A stretch of 64,000 bases of DNA from Alphaproteobacteria bacterium HGW-Alphaproteobacteria-1. GTDB lineage: Bacteria > Pseudomonadota > Alphaproteobacteria > Rhodobacterales > Rhodobacteraceae. Positions within the stretch are counted from its first letter, which is position 1. Every line of letters begins with the position of its first letter. A program made the position numbers and the translations under genes. Of the stretch, positions 35,733 through 45,388 are shown one piece after another. The stretch lies in assembly GCA_002842985.1 (NCBI GenBank), contig PHEQ01000013.1, positions 54,039 through 118,038 of the forward strand. Reading direction: 5' to 3'. Below the pieces are notes generated by a model that had not been told where the DNA came from, searched no databases, and was given only the letters and a program-made list of their open reading frames with translations.

Positions 35733-37133
35733 ATGGATCCCATTGATATCGGGCTGGTTGTCACCGGCATCATGCTGGTGGTCGTGGTGCTGGGGATGCG
35801 CGTGGCCTATGCGGCCGCTCTGGCGGGGATGCTCGGGCTTGTCTGGATCTTCTGGTCGAAGAAGGGCTATGCGGGCGACGAATTCCTCTGGGCGCTGACC
35901 GTCGCGGTCAAGACCGCCGGACAGGTGCCCCATTCCAAGGTGAGTTCGCAGGCGCTGAGCCTCATCCCCACCTTCATCCTGATCGGCTATCTGGCCTATT
36001 ACGCGGGGCTCACGCGCGCGCTCTTCGAGGCGGCGAAACGCTGGATCGCCTGGGTTCCCGGCGGTCTAGCCGTCTCAACCGTCTTTGCCACCGCCGGTTT
36101 TGCAGCCGTCTCGGGGGCAAGCGTGGCGACGGCGGCGGTCTTCGCGCGAATCGCCATCCCCGAGATGCTCAAGATCGGTTATGACAAGCGGTTCGCGGCG
36201 GGGGTGGTCGCGGCTGCGGGGACGCTGGCCTCGCTCATCCCGCCCTCGGCGCTTCTGGTGATCTATGCCATCATTGTCGAGCAGGACGTGGGCAAGCTTT
36301 TGCTCGCGGGCTTCATTCCGGGCGTTTTCTCGGCCTTTGTCTACGCCGCGCTCATCATCGGGATGGCGATGACCATCAAGGGCTTCGGCCCGCCTGTGGG
36401 CGGCTTTACCTGGCGCGAGCGGTTCGTGTCGCTGCCGCCAGCCCTGCCCATCGTGTTCGTCGTCGTGACGATCATCTTCTTCGTCTACAACCCGTTCGGC
36501 GGCGATGCCTGGGGCACGCCCACAGAGGGCGGCGCAATCGGCGCTTTCGTCGTATTCCTGATGGCGCTTTATCGCGGGATGCGCTGGCCCGAACTCAAGG
36601 ATGCGCTGCTCGAGACGGCCAAGCTGTCGGTGATGATCTTCACGATCATCTGGGGGGTGTTGATCTATGTGCGCTTTCTCGGCTTTGCAGACCTGCCCCA
36701 TGCCTTTGCCAACTGGATCACTTCGCTTACCATGACGCCCATGCTGATCCTCATCTGCATCCTGCTGGCCTATGCGGTGCTGGGCATGTTCATGGATGCG
36801 ATCGGAATGCTGCTTCTGACGCTGCCGGTGGTCTATCCGGCGGTCATGGCGCTCAATGGCGGGGTCAATGTCAGCGCGGCAGACAGCACCTTTGGCATGT
36901 CCGGCCCGATGTGTGCGATCTGGTTCGGCATCCTCGTGGTCAAGATGGCCGAGTTTTGCCTGATCACGCCGCCTATCGGCCTCAACTGTTTCGTGGTGGC
37001 GGGCGTTCGGCCCGACATAAGCGTTCAGGACGTGTTCCGCGGCGTGATGCCCTTCTTTATCGCCGATGCCGTCACCATCGCGCTTCTGGTGGCGTTCCCG
37101 ATGATCGTGCTCTGGCTGCCGGGGCTGGCGTGA
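35733..37133 (+). CDS. dctM: TRAP transporter large permease DctM
   Basis: 466-residue, about 12-helix sodium-coupled permease. DctM motifs include VFATAGFAAVSGASVATAAVFARIAIPEML, GTLASLIPPSALLVIYAIIVEQDVGKLLLAGFIPG and DAIGMLLLTLPVVYP; the C-terminus FCLITPPIGLNCFVVAG is typical. The insertion of about 40 residues at 225-265 is within normal variation. It ends the dct operon, about 80 bases before motB. Confidence 0.93.
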   Translation: MDPIDIGLVVTGIMLVVVVLGMRVAYAAALAGMLGLVWIFWSKKGYAGDEFLWALTVAVKTAGQVPHSKVSSQALSLIPTFILIGYLAYYAGLTRALFEAAKRWIAWVPGGLAVSTVFATAGFAAVSGASVATAAVFARIAIPEMLKIGYDKRFAAGVVAAAGTLASLIPPSALLVIYAIIVEQDVGKLLLAGFIPGVFSAFVYAALIIGMAMTIKGFGPPVGGFTWRERFVSLPPALPIVFVVVTIIFFVYNPFGGDAWGTPTEGGAIGAFVVFLMALYRGMRWPELKDALLETAKLSVMIFTIIWGVLIYVRFLGFADLPHAFANWITSLTMTPMLILICILLAYAVLGMFMDAIGMLLLTLPVVYPAVMALNGGVNVSAADSTFGMSGPMCAIWFGILVVKMAEFCLITPPIGLNCFVVAGVRPDISVQDVFRGVMPFFIADAVTIALLVAFPMIVLWLPGLA

Positions 37134-37153
37134 AATCGTGACAAGTTGAGGTG

Positions 37154-37168
37154 TTAACGGCCCCTTAA
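37154..37168 (+). promoter_or_regulatory. CtrA box (TTAA-N7-TTAA) upstream of motB
   Basis: TTAACGGCCCCTTAA matches the CtrA consensus TTAA-N7-TTAA exactly, 46 bases before the motB start. CtrA controls flagellar genes in Rhodobacterales, and the downstream gene is flagellar, which supports the call. Confidence 0.7.
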
Positions 37169-37213
37169 TCGCCCGCATGCTATGCCTGTCCCCGGGTGAG
37201 AGAGGTGGTGAGA

Positions 37214-38050
37214 ATGGATGCGCGCAGCAATGCCGCGCCCGTCATCATCAAACGGAAAAAGATCGTCGCTGGCGGCGGGCATCACGGCGGGGCCTGGAAA
37301 GTGGCCTATGCCGATTTTGTCACCGCGATGATGGCGTTTTTCCTGCTGATGTGGCTGTTGGGCGCGACGACCGAAAAGCAACGCAAGGGCATTGCCGATT
37401 ATTTCAACCCGACCGTGTCGGTGAACCGGGTGTCGGGCGGCGGCAGCGGTGCCTTTGGCGGCGATTCGACCCTTTCGGAGCAGCGCCTTGCCCAAAGCGG
37501 CACCGGCGCATCGAGCCTTCACGGCACCGAGAGCCGGCAGGCGCGGGGCGATCTGGGGGTAAGCAGCGCGGGTGCGCAGGCCGACGAGGCGACATTCGCT
37601 GCGGTGCAGGAGGCGTTTCGTGGCCGCAGCGGCGAGAGCCTCGCCTCCGAGGATATCCTGCGCCACATTGTAACGCGCGTGACCGATGAGGGGCTCATCA
37701 TCGAGCTTTCCGATCTGGACGGCGCGCCGCTTTTTGTGGGGGAGGGGTCGGAGCCCACGGCCCTTCTGCGCGACATCGCAGCCCTCGTCGCTTCGGTTCT
37801 GAGGCTTGTGCGCAATGATCTGGCCATAGCTGCCCATACCCGCTCGCGCCCGGTGATTCTCGTCGATAACCCGGTGTGGGATCTTTCCGCCGCGCGCGCC
37901 AACCGGATGCGCCGCCTGTTGGAGGAGGCCGAGACGCGGCCTGCACGGATGCGCCGGGTTACCGGCCATGCGGACCGCGCGCCCATCACCGCCAACCCGA
38001 TGGAGTCGCGAAACAATCGGGTGGAGGTGATCGTGCTGCGGTCGGGCTGA
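37214..38050 (+). CDS. motB: Flagellar stator protein MotB
   Basis: 278 residues. The N-terminal tail is basic, with a conserved membrane helix WKVAYADFVTAMMAFFLLMWLLG in which Asp34 is the proton-carrying residue; a plug/linker follows, then an OmpA-like peptidoglycan-binding domain with GHADRAPITANPMESRNNRVEV. The stator partner motA is not in the window. The start MDARSN was preferred over GTG codons upstream; a GAGAGG run precedes it. A CtrA box lies upstream. Confidence 0.9.
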   Translation: MDARSNAAPVIIKRKKIVAGGGHHGGAWKVAYADFVTAMMAFFLLMWLLGATTEKQRKGIADYFNPTVSVNRVSGGGSGAFGGDSTLSEQRLAQSGTGASSLHGTESRQARGDLGVSSAGAQADEATFAAVQEAFRGRSGESLASEDILRHIVTRVTDEGLIIELSDLDGAPLFVGEGSEPTALLRDIAALVASVLRLVRNDLAIAAHTRSRPVILVDNPVWDLSAARANRMRRLLEEAETRPARMRRVTGHADRAPITANPMESRNNRVEVIVLRSG

Positions 38051-38077
38051 GGGACCGGGCGCGCACATCCTCAGGCA

Positions 38078-38092
38078 TTAGCCACCTGTTAA
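38078..38092 (+). promoter_or_regulatory. CtrA-like box upstream of flgE
   Basis: TTAGCCACCTGTTAA, TTAG-N7-TTAA, one mismatch from the CtrA consensus, between the motB stop and the flgE start (59 bases before it). The second such box within one kilobase in a flagellar region makes CtrA control plausible. Confidence 0.55.
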
Positions 38093-38150
38093 TCCGGAGC
38101 GTGTATGACTGGGCTCGAGACGGTGAACGATCCAGTTGAAAGGCGTGTCC

Positions 38151-39452
38151 ATGACGATTTCTTCTTCCCTGAACGCAAGCGTCGCGGGGCTTAATGCCAA
38201 TGCCTCGCGTCTCGCGGCGATTTCCGACAATATCGCCAATTCCTCGACCGCCGGCTATCGACGGGTCGAGACAAGCTTTGATTCGCTGGTTCTTTCGGGC
38301 AACGGTGGCACCTATACGGCGGGCGGTGTGCGCGCCACGACCCAACGGCTTGTCGATCAGGGCGGCTCGCTTGTCACCACCTCGAATCCCACGGATCTCG
38401 CCGTGCGCGGGCGGGGCTTCCTGCCGGTCGCGCTCTCGAGCGAACTGGAGTTGGCCAATGGCAGCCCGCAGATGCTCCTGACCACGACCGGATCGTTTCG
38501 AACCGATGCGCAGGGGCGGCTTGTCACGGCGTCGGGGCTGACGCTTCTGGGCTGGCCTGCCGATGCCAGCGGCACGGTGCCCGCTTTCCCGCGCGATACC
38601 AGCGATGGCCTTGTCCCGGTGCAGATCAACGTCAACCAGCTTGTCGGCGAGCCGACGACCAGCATCAATCTGGGCGTCAACCTGCCCGCGACAGATACGC
38701 AAGCCGGGGCTTCCGCCGCGCCGCGCGATCTCTCGATCGAATATTTCGACAATCTTGGACGATCCGAAACCGTCCTCGCCACCTTCACCCCGACCGTGCC
38801 CGCCACGGGCACATCCAATCTCTGGACCATGACGCTGCGCGATTCCGCCCAGGATGGGGCCGTGATCGGCGAATACACGATCGAATTCGACGATTCGCGG
38901 ACGGCCGGCGGCACCTTGCTCGATGTCACGACGCTGAGCGGCGGCCCCTATGATCCGGCCACCGGACGGGTGCTCGTCTCGGTCGAGGGGGGACCTATGG
39001 AGATCACAATCGGGCGCCCCGGTACCTCCGAGGGGCTGACCCAGCTCTCCGACAGATTTGCGCCCCTGTCGATCTCGAAGGACGGCTCGCCCGTCGGCAA
39101 CATGGTCTCGGTCGAGGTTGACGCCAACGGATTTGTCCATGCCACCTTCGACACCGGGGCAACCCGGACCATCTTCCAGGTGCCGCTGGTCGACCTGCCG
39201 AATCCCAACGGCATGATCTCTCTCGACCGGCAGACATACCGCCCCTCCATGGATAGCGGCAGCTTCTTTTTATGGGATGCGGGCGACGGGCCGACCGGCG
39301 ACTTGGTCGCCTTCGCCCGACAGGAATCGGCCACCGACGTGGCGCGCGAGCTGACCGACATGATCCAGACGCAGCGTGCCTACTCGTCGAATGCGCGCGT
39401 CGTGCAGACCGTCGACGAGATGCTGCAGGAAACCACCAATATCATCCGTTGA
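38151..39452 (+). CDS. flgE: Flagellar hook protein FlgE
   Basis: 433 residues. The N-terminal flagellar rod/hook motif is ISSSLNASVAGLNANASRLAAISDNIANSSTAGYRR and the C-terminal D0 helix is DVARELTDMIQTQRAYSSNARVVQTVDEMLQETTNIIR. The central domain (about 100-350) shows a hook-specific beta region. The start MTISSSLNA has AAAGG just upstream; an in-frame TTG 15 bases upstream is less likely. First gene of flgE-K-L-I. Confidence 0.92.
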   Translation: MTISSSLNASVAGLNANASRLAAISDNIANSSTAGYRRVETSFDSLVLSGNGGTYTAGGVRATTQRLVDQGGSLVTTSNPTDLAVRGRGFLPVALSSELELANGSPQMLLTTTGSFRTDAQGRLVTASGLTLLGWPADASGTVPAFPRDTSDGLVPVQINVNQLVGEPTTSINLGVNLPATDTQAGASAAPRDLSIEYFDNLGRSETVLATFTPTVPATGTSNLWTMTLRDSAQDGAVIGEYTIEFDDSRTAGGTLLDVTTLSGGPYDPATGRVLVSVEGGPMEITIGRPGTSEGLTQLSDRFAPLSISKDGSPVGNMVSVEVDANGFVHATFDTGATRTIFQVPLVDLPNPNGMISLDRQTYRPSMDSGSFFLWDAGDGPTGDLVAFARQESATDVARELTDMIQTQRAYSSNARVVQTVDEMLQETTNIIR

Positions 39453-39485
39453 ACGCGGCCTGCACTTGCCTGAAGGAGCCGGACC

Positions 39486-40877
39486 ATGAGCCTTTCTTCC
39501 GCCCTCGGAAACGCCCTGAGCGGGCTCGCGGCCAATGCGCGCAGGACCGATGTCATCGCGGGCAATCTCGCCAACATGCTGACCCCCGGCCACGCCCCGC
39601 GCGAGCTTGGCGTCGAGGCGCGGCTTGATGGCGGGGTGCGCGTCACCGGGATCACGCGCCGTCTTGATCCGGTGCTTCTGGGTGACCGGCGGCTGGCCGA
39701 CAGTGCCGCCGCCGGGGCCGAGGCGCACGTGGCCTTTGCGGCGGCCCTCGAACGGACGATCCCGGCGGCGGGCACCGCGGGCAGCCTTTCGGATCGGTTG
39801 GGCCGGTTCGAAGCCGCGCTCGTGACGGCCACGGCCCGGCCCGAGGACGATTTGCGACTTGCCGCTGTCCTGCGCGAGGCGGACGGTCTGGCTGTGGCCC
39901 TCAATACCGCGTCTGCCGGGATCGACACCCTGCGCAGCCGCGCCGATGCCGAGATCGCGCAGGCTGTCGAAAGTCTCAACACCGGTCTGCAACGGGTCGA
40001 GCAGATCAATGCCCGCATCGTTGCCGCGCAGTCCACGGGACAGGAGACCGCCACGCTTCAGGATATCCGCCAAGCAGAGATCGACGGGCTCGCCACGCTT
40101 GTGCCGCTCCGGCAACTGGATCGCGCCAACGGGGCGGTGGCGCTGGTGACCACGGGCGGCGCGCTCCTGCTTGACGGACGCGCGGCGCTGGTCGAATTCG
40201 ACGCGTCACGGCTGGTGACGGGCGACATGAGCCTCGAGGGCGGTCAGCTCTCCGGGTTGCGCCTTGACGGGCGCGACATCGCGGCATCGGATGCAGGCCC
40301 CTTGGGTGGCGCGCGCCTGAGCGCGCTTTTCGACAATCGCGACCGGCTTGGCCCAGAGGCCCAGGCCGCGCTCGATGCCGTGGCGCGCGATCTTGTCGCG
40401 CGCATCGAGGCGCTAACCCCGCCGCCCGCGCCGGGCCTCTTCACCGATGGCGGCGCGCGCCTCGATCCGGGCAGGATCACCGGCCTCGCGGGGCGCATCG
40501 CGGTCACTTCCCTGGTCGATCCCGAGCACGGCGGCGCGCTCTTCCGTCTGCGCGACGGTCCCGACGCCGCAACGCCCGCCGCCCCTGCGCAGGCGCCTTA
40601 TCTGACAGCCCTGATCGACGCGCTGGCCGGGCTGCCCCCGCTCGCCGGCGACATGGCCCGGCTCGAAAGCGGGGTGGCGCAGACCCGCCTCGCCGCCGAG
40701 GAAGAGCTGAGCTTCGCCACCGGCCGTGCCGGCTCGCTGCGCCTGATCGAGCTGGAAGGCGGGGTCGACAGCGATGCCGAGCTGCAACGGCTCTTGCTGG
40801 TCGAGCAGGCCTTCGCGGCCAATGCCCGGATGATCCAGACCATTGACGACATGATGCAAACCCTTTTGAGGATCTGA
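39486..40877 (+). CDS. flgK: Flagellar hook-associated protein 1, FlgK
   Basis: 463 residues. The N-terminal domain has SSALGNALSGLAANARRTDVIAGNLANMLTPGHAPREL and the C-terminal helix ends DSDAELQRLLLVEQAFAANARMIQTIDDMMQTLLRI, both hook-junction features. It is shorter than enteric FlgK, as in other Alphaproteobacteria. AAGGAG precedes the ATG. flgL begins two bases after its stop. Confidence 0.9.
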   Translation: MSLSSALGNALSGLAANARRTDVIAGNLANMLTPGHAPRELGVEARLDGGVRVTGITRRLDPVLLGDRRLADSAAAGAEAHVAFAAALERTIPAAGTAGSLSDRLGRFEAALVTATARPEDDLRLAAVLREADGLAVALNTASAGIDTLRSRADAEIAQAVESLNTGLQRVEQINARIVAAQSTGQETATLQDIRQAEIDGLATLVPLRQLDRANGAVALVTTGGALLLDGRAALVEFDASRLVTGDMSLEGGQLSGLRLDGRDIAASDAGPLGGARLSALFDNRDRLGPEAQAALDAVARDLVARIEALTPPPAPGLFTDGGARLDPGRITGLAGRIAVTSLVDPEHGGALFRLRDGPDAATPAAPAQAPYLTALIDALAGLPPLAGDMARLESGVAQTRLAAEEELSFATGRAGSLRLIELEGGVDSDAELQRLLLVEQAFAANARMIQTIDDMMQTLLRI

Positions 40878-40879
40878 CC

Positions 40880-41890
40880 ATGCCCCTGCATTCCATCGGC
40901 GATCTGGCACAGCAGTTCGTTCTGCGCGGACAGGCGGTTTCGCTCACGCGAGAGATGAACCGCCTCACGCAGGAGGTTTCGACCGGGCAGGCGGCGGATC
41001 TTGCAAGGCACCTGTCGGGTCATTTCGCGCCGCTCGCCGATATCGACCGCGCGCTTGTCCTGACCGAGGCGCAGAGCGGCGCGGCGCGTCTTGCGGCCAC
41101 GGACGCAGCACTCATGCAAACCGCGCTCGAGCGCGTTCAGACCGAGGCACAGCGCCTGGCCGAGACCGCCCTTTCCGTGCCTGCCGGGGGCGGGTCGACC
41201 TTGCCCTCGCTTCTCGCCTTAGAGGCGCGCGGCGCGCTCTCGTCCATGATCGGCGCGCTCAATGTCGATGCGGCGGGTCGCGCGCTGTTCTCGGGCGACC
41301 GCTCGGACGCCGCGCCGCTGGCCTCTGCCGAGACGCTGCTGACCGGATTGCGCGCGGCGCTTGCGGGGGCCCCGGACCGCGCCGCGATCGAGACGGCACT
41401 CGACGCGTTCTTCGACGCGCCGGGGGGGGGCTTCGAGGCGGCGGTCTATCGCGGCGGCACGGGCTCTGCTGCGGGCGTGTCGCTTGGTGCCGGAGAGACC
41501 GTTGCGCTGCGCATCCGGGCCGATGATGTGGCCCTCCGGAGCCAAATCAAGAGCACGGCCATGGCAGCGCTTGTCGACGACGAAAGTCTTTCCCTGAGCA
41601 GCGCAGACCGCCGGGCCATGTCCGGGGCGCTCGGCGAGCGGCTACTGGCGGGGCAGGACGGCGTGATCGGGTTGCGCGCGCGGCTGGGCAGCGCCGAGGC
41701 CCGCATCGCCGAGGCGGCAAGCCGCATCGCGGCGGAGAAGACCGGTCTTGCCATCGCGCGCAACGATCTGGTCTCGGTCGATATCTTCGCCTCTGCCACG
41801 GCGCTTGAAGGGGTGCAGTTCCAGCTCGAGGCGCTTTATACGATCACCGCCCGCACGGCGCGGCTCAACCTCGCGGCCTTCCTGTCATGA
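40880..41890 (+). CDS. flgL: Flagellar hook-associated protein 3, FlgL
   Basis: 336 residues of flagellin-like architecture: helical N-terminus (SIGDLAQQFVLRGQAVSLTREMNRLTQEVSTGQAADLARHLSGHFAPL), a central variable segment and a C-terminal helix (VSVDIFASATALEGVQFQLEALYTITARTARLNLAAFLS). Assignment as FlgL rather than flagellin rests on position after flgK. Its stop overlaps the flgI start (ATGA). Confidence 0.85.
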   Translation: MPLHSIGDLAQQFVLRGQAVSLTREMNRLTQEVSTGQAADLARHLSGHFAPLADIDRALVLTEAQSGAARLAATDAALMQTALERVQTEAQRLAETALSVPAGGGSTLPSLLALEARGALSSMIGALNVDAAGRALFSGDRSDAAPLASAETLLTGLRAALAGAPDRAAIETALDAFFDAPGGGFEAAVYRGGTGSAAGVSLGAGETVALRIRADDVALRSQIKSTAMAALVDDESLSLSSADRRAMSGALGERLLAGQDGVIGLRARLGSAEARIAEAASRIAAEKTGLAIARNDLVSVDIFASATALEGVQFQLEALYTITARTARLNLAAFLS

Positions 41891-43002
41891 ACCGCCTCGC
41901 ACGGCTTTTTGCAACCTTTCTGGTGTTGGCGGGGCTGGCCGAGGCCCCTGTCATGGCCGGTCCGGTCCGCATCAAGGACCTCGTCGAATTCGACGGGGTG
42001 CGCGGCAATGACCTGCTGGGCTACGGCCTTGTGGTCGGGCTGAACGGCACGGGCGACGGGTTGCGCAATTCCCCCTTCACCGAGGAGTTGATGTCCAACA
42101 TCCTCGAGCGGCTCGGCATCAACGTCACGGGCGAGCAGTTTCGGCCCAAGAACGTCGCTGCCGTGCTGGTAACGGCGGAGTTGACGGCCTTCGCGCGCGC
42201 AGGCAGCCAGATCGACGTGACCGTATCGGCCATCGGCGACGCCAAGAGCCTTCTGGGCGGCACGCTCATCATGACGCCGCTCAACGCCGCCGACGGGCAG
42301 ATCTATGCGGTGGCGCAGGGCACGATCATCGCGGGGGGGGTCGCGGCGGAGGGCGAGGCGGGCGGCGTCATCCAGGGCGTGCCGACCTCGGGTACGATCC
42401 CCTCTGGCGCGCGGATCGAACGCGAGGTGGATTTCGATTTTGCCGCGTTGGAGACCGTGCGTCTCGCGCTGCGCGAGCCGGATTTCACCACTGCGGGCCG
42501 GATCGAGCAGGCGATCAACGGTGCTGTCGGGCAACCGGTGGCGCTGATGCTCGATCCGGGCACGGTGCGGCTCGATCTGGAGCGGATGCGCGCGCGTTCG
42601 CCCGCCCATGCCATCGGCCGGGTCGAGAACCTCATGGTCGAGCCGCAGCGCCGCGCGCGCGTCGTGGTCGATCAGCGCTCGGGCACCATCGTCATGGGGC
42701 AGGATGTGCGCATCTCTCGCGTTGCCGTCTCGCAGGGAAACCTCACGCTGCGCATCCAGGAGACGCCGCTTGCCGTGCAGCCAAACCCCTTCGCGCGGGG
42801 CGAGACGGTGGTGGTCCCGCGCACCGAGGCCACGATCGAGGAAGAGCCGGGCATCGGGCTGGCTGAGCTGCCCGAGGGCACGTCGCTCGCCGAGGTCATC
42901 GCTGGGCTCAACGCGCTTGGCGTGGCCCCGCGCGACATGATCGACATCCTCAAGAGCATCAAGGCGGCGGGCGCGCTTCATGCCGAATTCGTCGTGCGTT
43001 AA
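41887..43002 (+). CDS. flgI: Flagellar P-ring protein FlgI
   Basis: 371 residues with a signal peptide ending APVMAG. FlgI landmarks: VRIKDLVEFDGVRGNDLLGYGLVVGLNGTGDGL, GGTLIMTPLNAADGQIYAVAQGT, ARVVVDQRSGTIVMGQDVRISRVAVSQGNLTLRI and the C-terminal LAEVIAGLNALGVAPRDMIDILKSIKAAGALHAEFVVR. It forms the P-ring in the peptidoglycan layer. It is the last flagellar gene here and its stop lies within a direct repeat. Confidence 0.95.
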   Translation: MNRLARLFATFLVLAGLAEAPVMAGPVRIKDLVEFDGVRGNDLLGYGLVVGLNGTGDGLRNSPFTEELMSNILERLGINVTGEQFRPKNVAAVLVTAELTAFARAGSQIDVTVSAIGDAKSLLGGTLIMTPLNAADGQIYAVAQGTIIAGGVAAEGEAGGVIQGVPTSGTIPSGARIEREVDFDFAALETVRLALREPDFTTAGRIEQAINGAVGQPVALMLDPGTVRLDLERMRARSPAHAIGRVENLMVEPQRRARVVVDQRSGTIVMGQDVRISRVAVSQGNLTLRIQETPLAVQPNPFARGETVVVPRTEATIEEEPGIGLAELPEGTSLAEVIAGLNALGVAPRDMIDILKSIKAAGALHAEFVVR

Positions 43003-43049
43003 GCGCGCCTAACTTAATGTGCGTTAAGCGCGCGCAAGTCATCTTGCGC
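42994..43049. repeat. 15-bp direct repeat plus hairpin at the flgI/pncB junction
   Basis: GTGCGTTAAGCGCGC occurs at 42994-43008 (including the flgI stop codon) and at 43019-43033, a 25-base period. It runs into a 7-bp hairpin GCGCAAG-TCAT-CTTGCGC (43032-43049). This lies between the convergent flgI and pncB genes and may act as a terminator, though no T run follows. Confidence 0.5.
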
Positions 43050-43084
43050 CGAGCGCGCCCGGACTTCAGACCGCGATGGCCGTG

Positions 43085-44377
43085 TCAGACCACCACGTCG
43101 ATCTCGGGCTGCGCGCCCACGCCGAACACGCGGCGATAGCGGGCGATTTCCCCGGCCGGTCCCATCGCCTTGCGCGGATTGTCCGAGAGCTTGACCGTGG
43201 GCCGTCCGTTGGCCGCCACCGCCTTGCACACCAGCGAGAAGGGCGCGAGCACGTCGTCCCGCGTCAGCCCGCGAAAATCGTTGGTAAGCAGTGTGCCCCA
43301 GCCAAACGAGGTCCGAACCCGCCCCGAAAAGCGCGCGTGCAACTCGGCGATGCGCTCCACGTCGAGCCCGTCGGAGAAGATCACCATCTTCTCGCGCGGG
43401 TCCTCGCCGCGCGCCTGCCACCAGCGGATCGCGGTTTCCGCGCCTGCCTCGGGCGCGCCCGAATCGATCCGGATTCCCGTCCACCCCGCGAGCCAGTCGG
43501 GCGCGCGCTCGAGAAACCCTTCGGTGCCGTAGGTGTCGGGCAGGATGATGCGCAGATTGCCGTCATGCTCCTCGTGCCAATCGGCCAGCACCTTGTAGGG
43601 CGCGCGCGCCAGCGCCTCGTCGGTTTCGGCCAGCGCGGCATAGACCATCGGTAATTCATGGGCATTGGTGCCGATCGCCTCAAGATCGCGGTTCTTGGCG
43701 ATCAGGCAGTTGGAGGTGCCGACGAACCGGTTGCCCAGCCCTTCATTCATCGCCTGCACGCACCAGTCCTGCCACAGGAAGGAATGCCGTCGCCTTGTGC
43801 CGAAATCGGCAATGCGCAGGCCCTCGAGCGGGCGCAGCCGCTCGACCTTTTCCCAAAGCTTGGTCATGGCGCGGGCATAGAGCACCTGAAGCTCGAATTT
43901 CTTCATGCCCCCCAGCACGGCGCGCGCGCGCAACTCCATCAGCACGGCCAGTGCCGGGATTTCCCACAGCATGACCTCGGGCCATGTGCCCTCGAAGGTC
44001 AGCTCGTATTGCCCGTCGTGCCGCTCGAGATGATAGGGCGGCAGGCGCAGCGCCTCGAACCAGTCCATGAATTCGGGGGTGAACATCTGCCGCTTGCCGT
44101 AGAAGGTATTGCCGCGCATCCAGGTGCTCTCGCCGCGCGAGAGCGACAGCGTGCGGATATGGTCAAGCTGCTCGCGCAACTCGCCCTCGTCCACCAGATC
44201 GGCCAGCCGGACCGAGCTGGTGCGGTTGATCAGCGAAAACGTCACCTGCGTGTCGGGCTTGTTTCGCCGCACCGACTGACACATCAGCAGCTTGTAGAAA
44301 TCCGTGTCGATCAGCGACCGCACGATCGGATCCATCTTCCATCGGTGATTATAGACGCGGGTGGCAATATCGACCAT
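43085..44377 (-). CDS. pncB: Nicotinate phosphoribosyltransferase
   Basis: 430 residues. It converts nicotinate and PRPP to nicotinate mononucleotide in NAD salvage. Family features include [109 protein letters not shown] and [18 protein letters not shown]. It is convergent to flgI, followed on the other side by the LysR gene on the same strand (36 bases). Confidence 0.95.
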   Translation of the reverse strand: MVDIATRVYNHRWKMDPIVRSLIDTDFYKLLMCQSVRRNKPDTQVTFSLINRTSSVRLADLVDEGELREQLDHIRTLSLSRGESTWMRGNTFYGKRQMFTPEFMDWFEALRLPPYHLERHDGQYELTFEGTWPEVMLWEIPALAVLMELRARAVLGGMKKFELQVLYARAMTKLWEKVERLRPLEGLRIADFGTRRRHSFLWQDWCVQAMNEGLGNRFVGTSNCLIAKNRDLEAIGTNAHELPMVYAALAETDEALARAPYKVLADWHEEHDGNLRIILPDTYGTEGFLERAPDWLAGWTGIRIDSGAPEAGAETAIRWWQARGEDPREKMVIFSDGLDVERIAELHARFSGRVRTSFGWGTLLTNDFRGLTRDDVLAPFSLVCKAVAANGRPTVKLSDNPRKAMGPAGEIARYRRVFGVGAQPEIDVVV

Positions 44378-44413
44378 GGCGCGGCCTCCGGGCAGGGCAA
44401 TGGCGCGGTTAAA

Positions 44414-45304
44414 TCAAAGCGGCGCGGCGCGCGCAAGGCCGCCCGGACCGGCAAGGCGCTGCCAGTCCTCTTCCCAGCCCGCGCCCTGACCGGCCAGACG
44501 CAGCATCCAAAGCTCCATGTCGAGCGCGGGCAGGCGGGGGGCAAGGCTGACCAGACGGCCCGCTTCCAGATCGGGCTGCGCCATCGCCTCTGGCAACCAG
44601 GCAAGGCCGATCCCACGCCGCGCATATTCATGCGCGGCCAGTGTGAGTGCCGTTTCGGCGCACCGCCGCAGCCGAAGCCCCGGTGCAACCCGGGGCAGGA
44701 GTGCGCGATCCATCACCTGCCCGAGAAACACGTCGCCGGGATAGCCGACATAGGGCAGCTCCGTCTCGCCCGCGAGCCCCGGCGCGGCCACGGGCAACAG
44801 GCGTTCGAGGCCAAGCGGCACGCGCTCGAACGCAGCCCCCATGGCCAGCGGCGCGACCTCGGGCACGTCATAGACCACCGCCAGATCGGCCTCGCGCGCG
44901 AGCAGGCGCAAGAGGCATTCCTCGCGGTTTTCCGAGCGCACCCGCACCGGGCGGCTCTGGCCCTGTGTCAGCACCGCGACGATGGCGGGCGAATGGGAGG
45001 TAGTGATCGCGTGCTGACAGGCCAGCGTCAGGCCGCGCGCACCGCCGCTCTGCACCAGCCCTTCGCGCAACTGTCGCAACTGCGCGGCAAGGCTGCGCAT
45101 GGCGGGCAGGTGCTGTGTCACTTCGGGCAAAAGCGTCAGCGGCTTGCGCCGCCGCTCGAAGAGCGGCAGCCCGAGCGCTGCCTCGATCGCCCGCAGCCGC
45201 CGGGTAAAGGCCGATTGGCTGACATGACGCAGGGCGGCGGCACGCGCCAACGATCCGGCATCGGCCACGGCAAGGATATCGTCGAGCCATTCGAGGCGCA
45301 TCAT
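44414..45304 (-). CDS. LysR-family transcriptional regulator
   Basis: 296 residues. LysR HTH at the N-terminus (LEWLDDILAVADAGSLARAAALRHVSQSAFTRRLRAIEAALGLPLFERRRKPLTLLPE) and a type 2 periplasmic-binding-like effector domain (about residues 95-290). It starts MMRLEWL; either of the two adjacent ATGs (45304 or 45301) is possible. It is divergent from the CuyA-like lyase gene with a 94-base gap carrying a dyad, so it probably controls that gene and itself. Confidence 0.92.
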   Translation of the reverse strand: MMRLEWLDDILAVADAGSLARAAALRHVSQSAFTRRLRAIEAALGLPLFERRRKPLTLLPEVTQHLPAMRSLAAQLRQLREGLVQSGGARGLTLACQHAITTSHSPAIVAVLTQGQSRPVRVRSENREECLLRLLAREADLAVVYDVPEVAPLAMGAAFERVPLGLERLLPVAAPGLAGETELPYVGYPGDVFLGQVMDRALLPRVAPGLRLRRCAETALTLAAHEYARRGIGLAWLPEAMAQPDLEAGRLVSLAPRLPALDMELWMLRLAGQGAGWEEDWQRLAGPGGLARAAPL

Positions 45305-45313
45305 GCAGACTTT

Positions 45314-45388
45314 GCATTATTTTCGGCCAGAATAGCATTGGACAGGGCGTTTGTCGCGCCTTAGCGTGCTGAAATCGCATATTTTCGG
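45314..45388. promoter_or_regulatory. LysR-type operator candidates between the LysR gene and cuyA
   Basis: An imperfect dyad, TATTTTCGGCCAGAATA (45318-45334, six of eight pairs), lies near the LysR start. GCATTATTTTCGG (45314-45326) recurs as GCATATTTTCGG (45377-45388) just before the cuyA ribosome site. This arrangement, one site near each promoter, fits T-N11-A regulation by LysR proteins. Seen by eye. Confidence 0.5.

Noticed and set aside
43015..43028. A third CtrA box after flgI (TTAA-TGTGCG-TTAA)
   Set aside because: The spacer is six rather than seven bases, and it lies between convergent genes rather than before a start.
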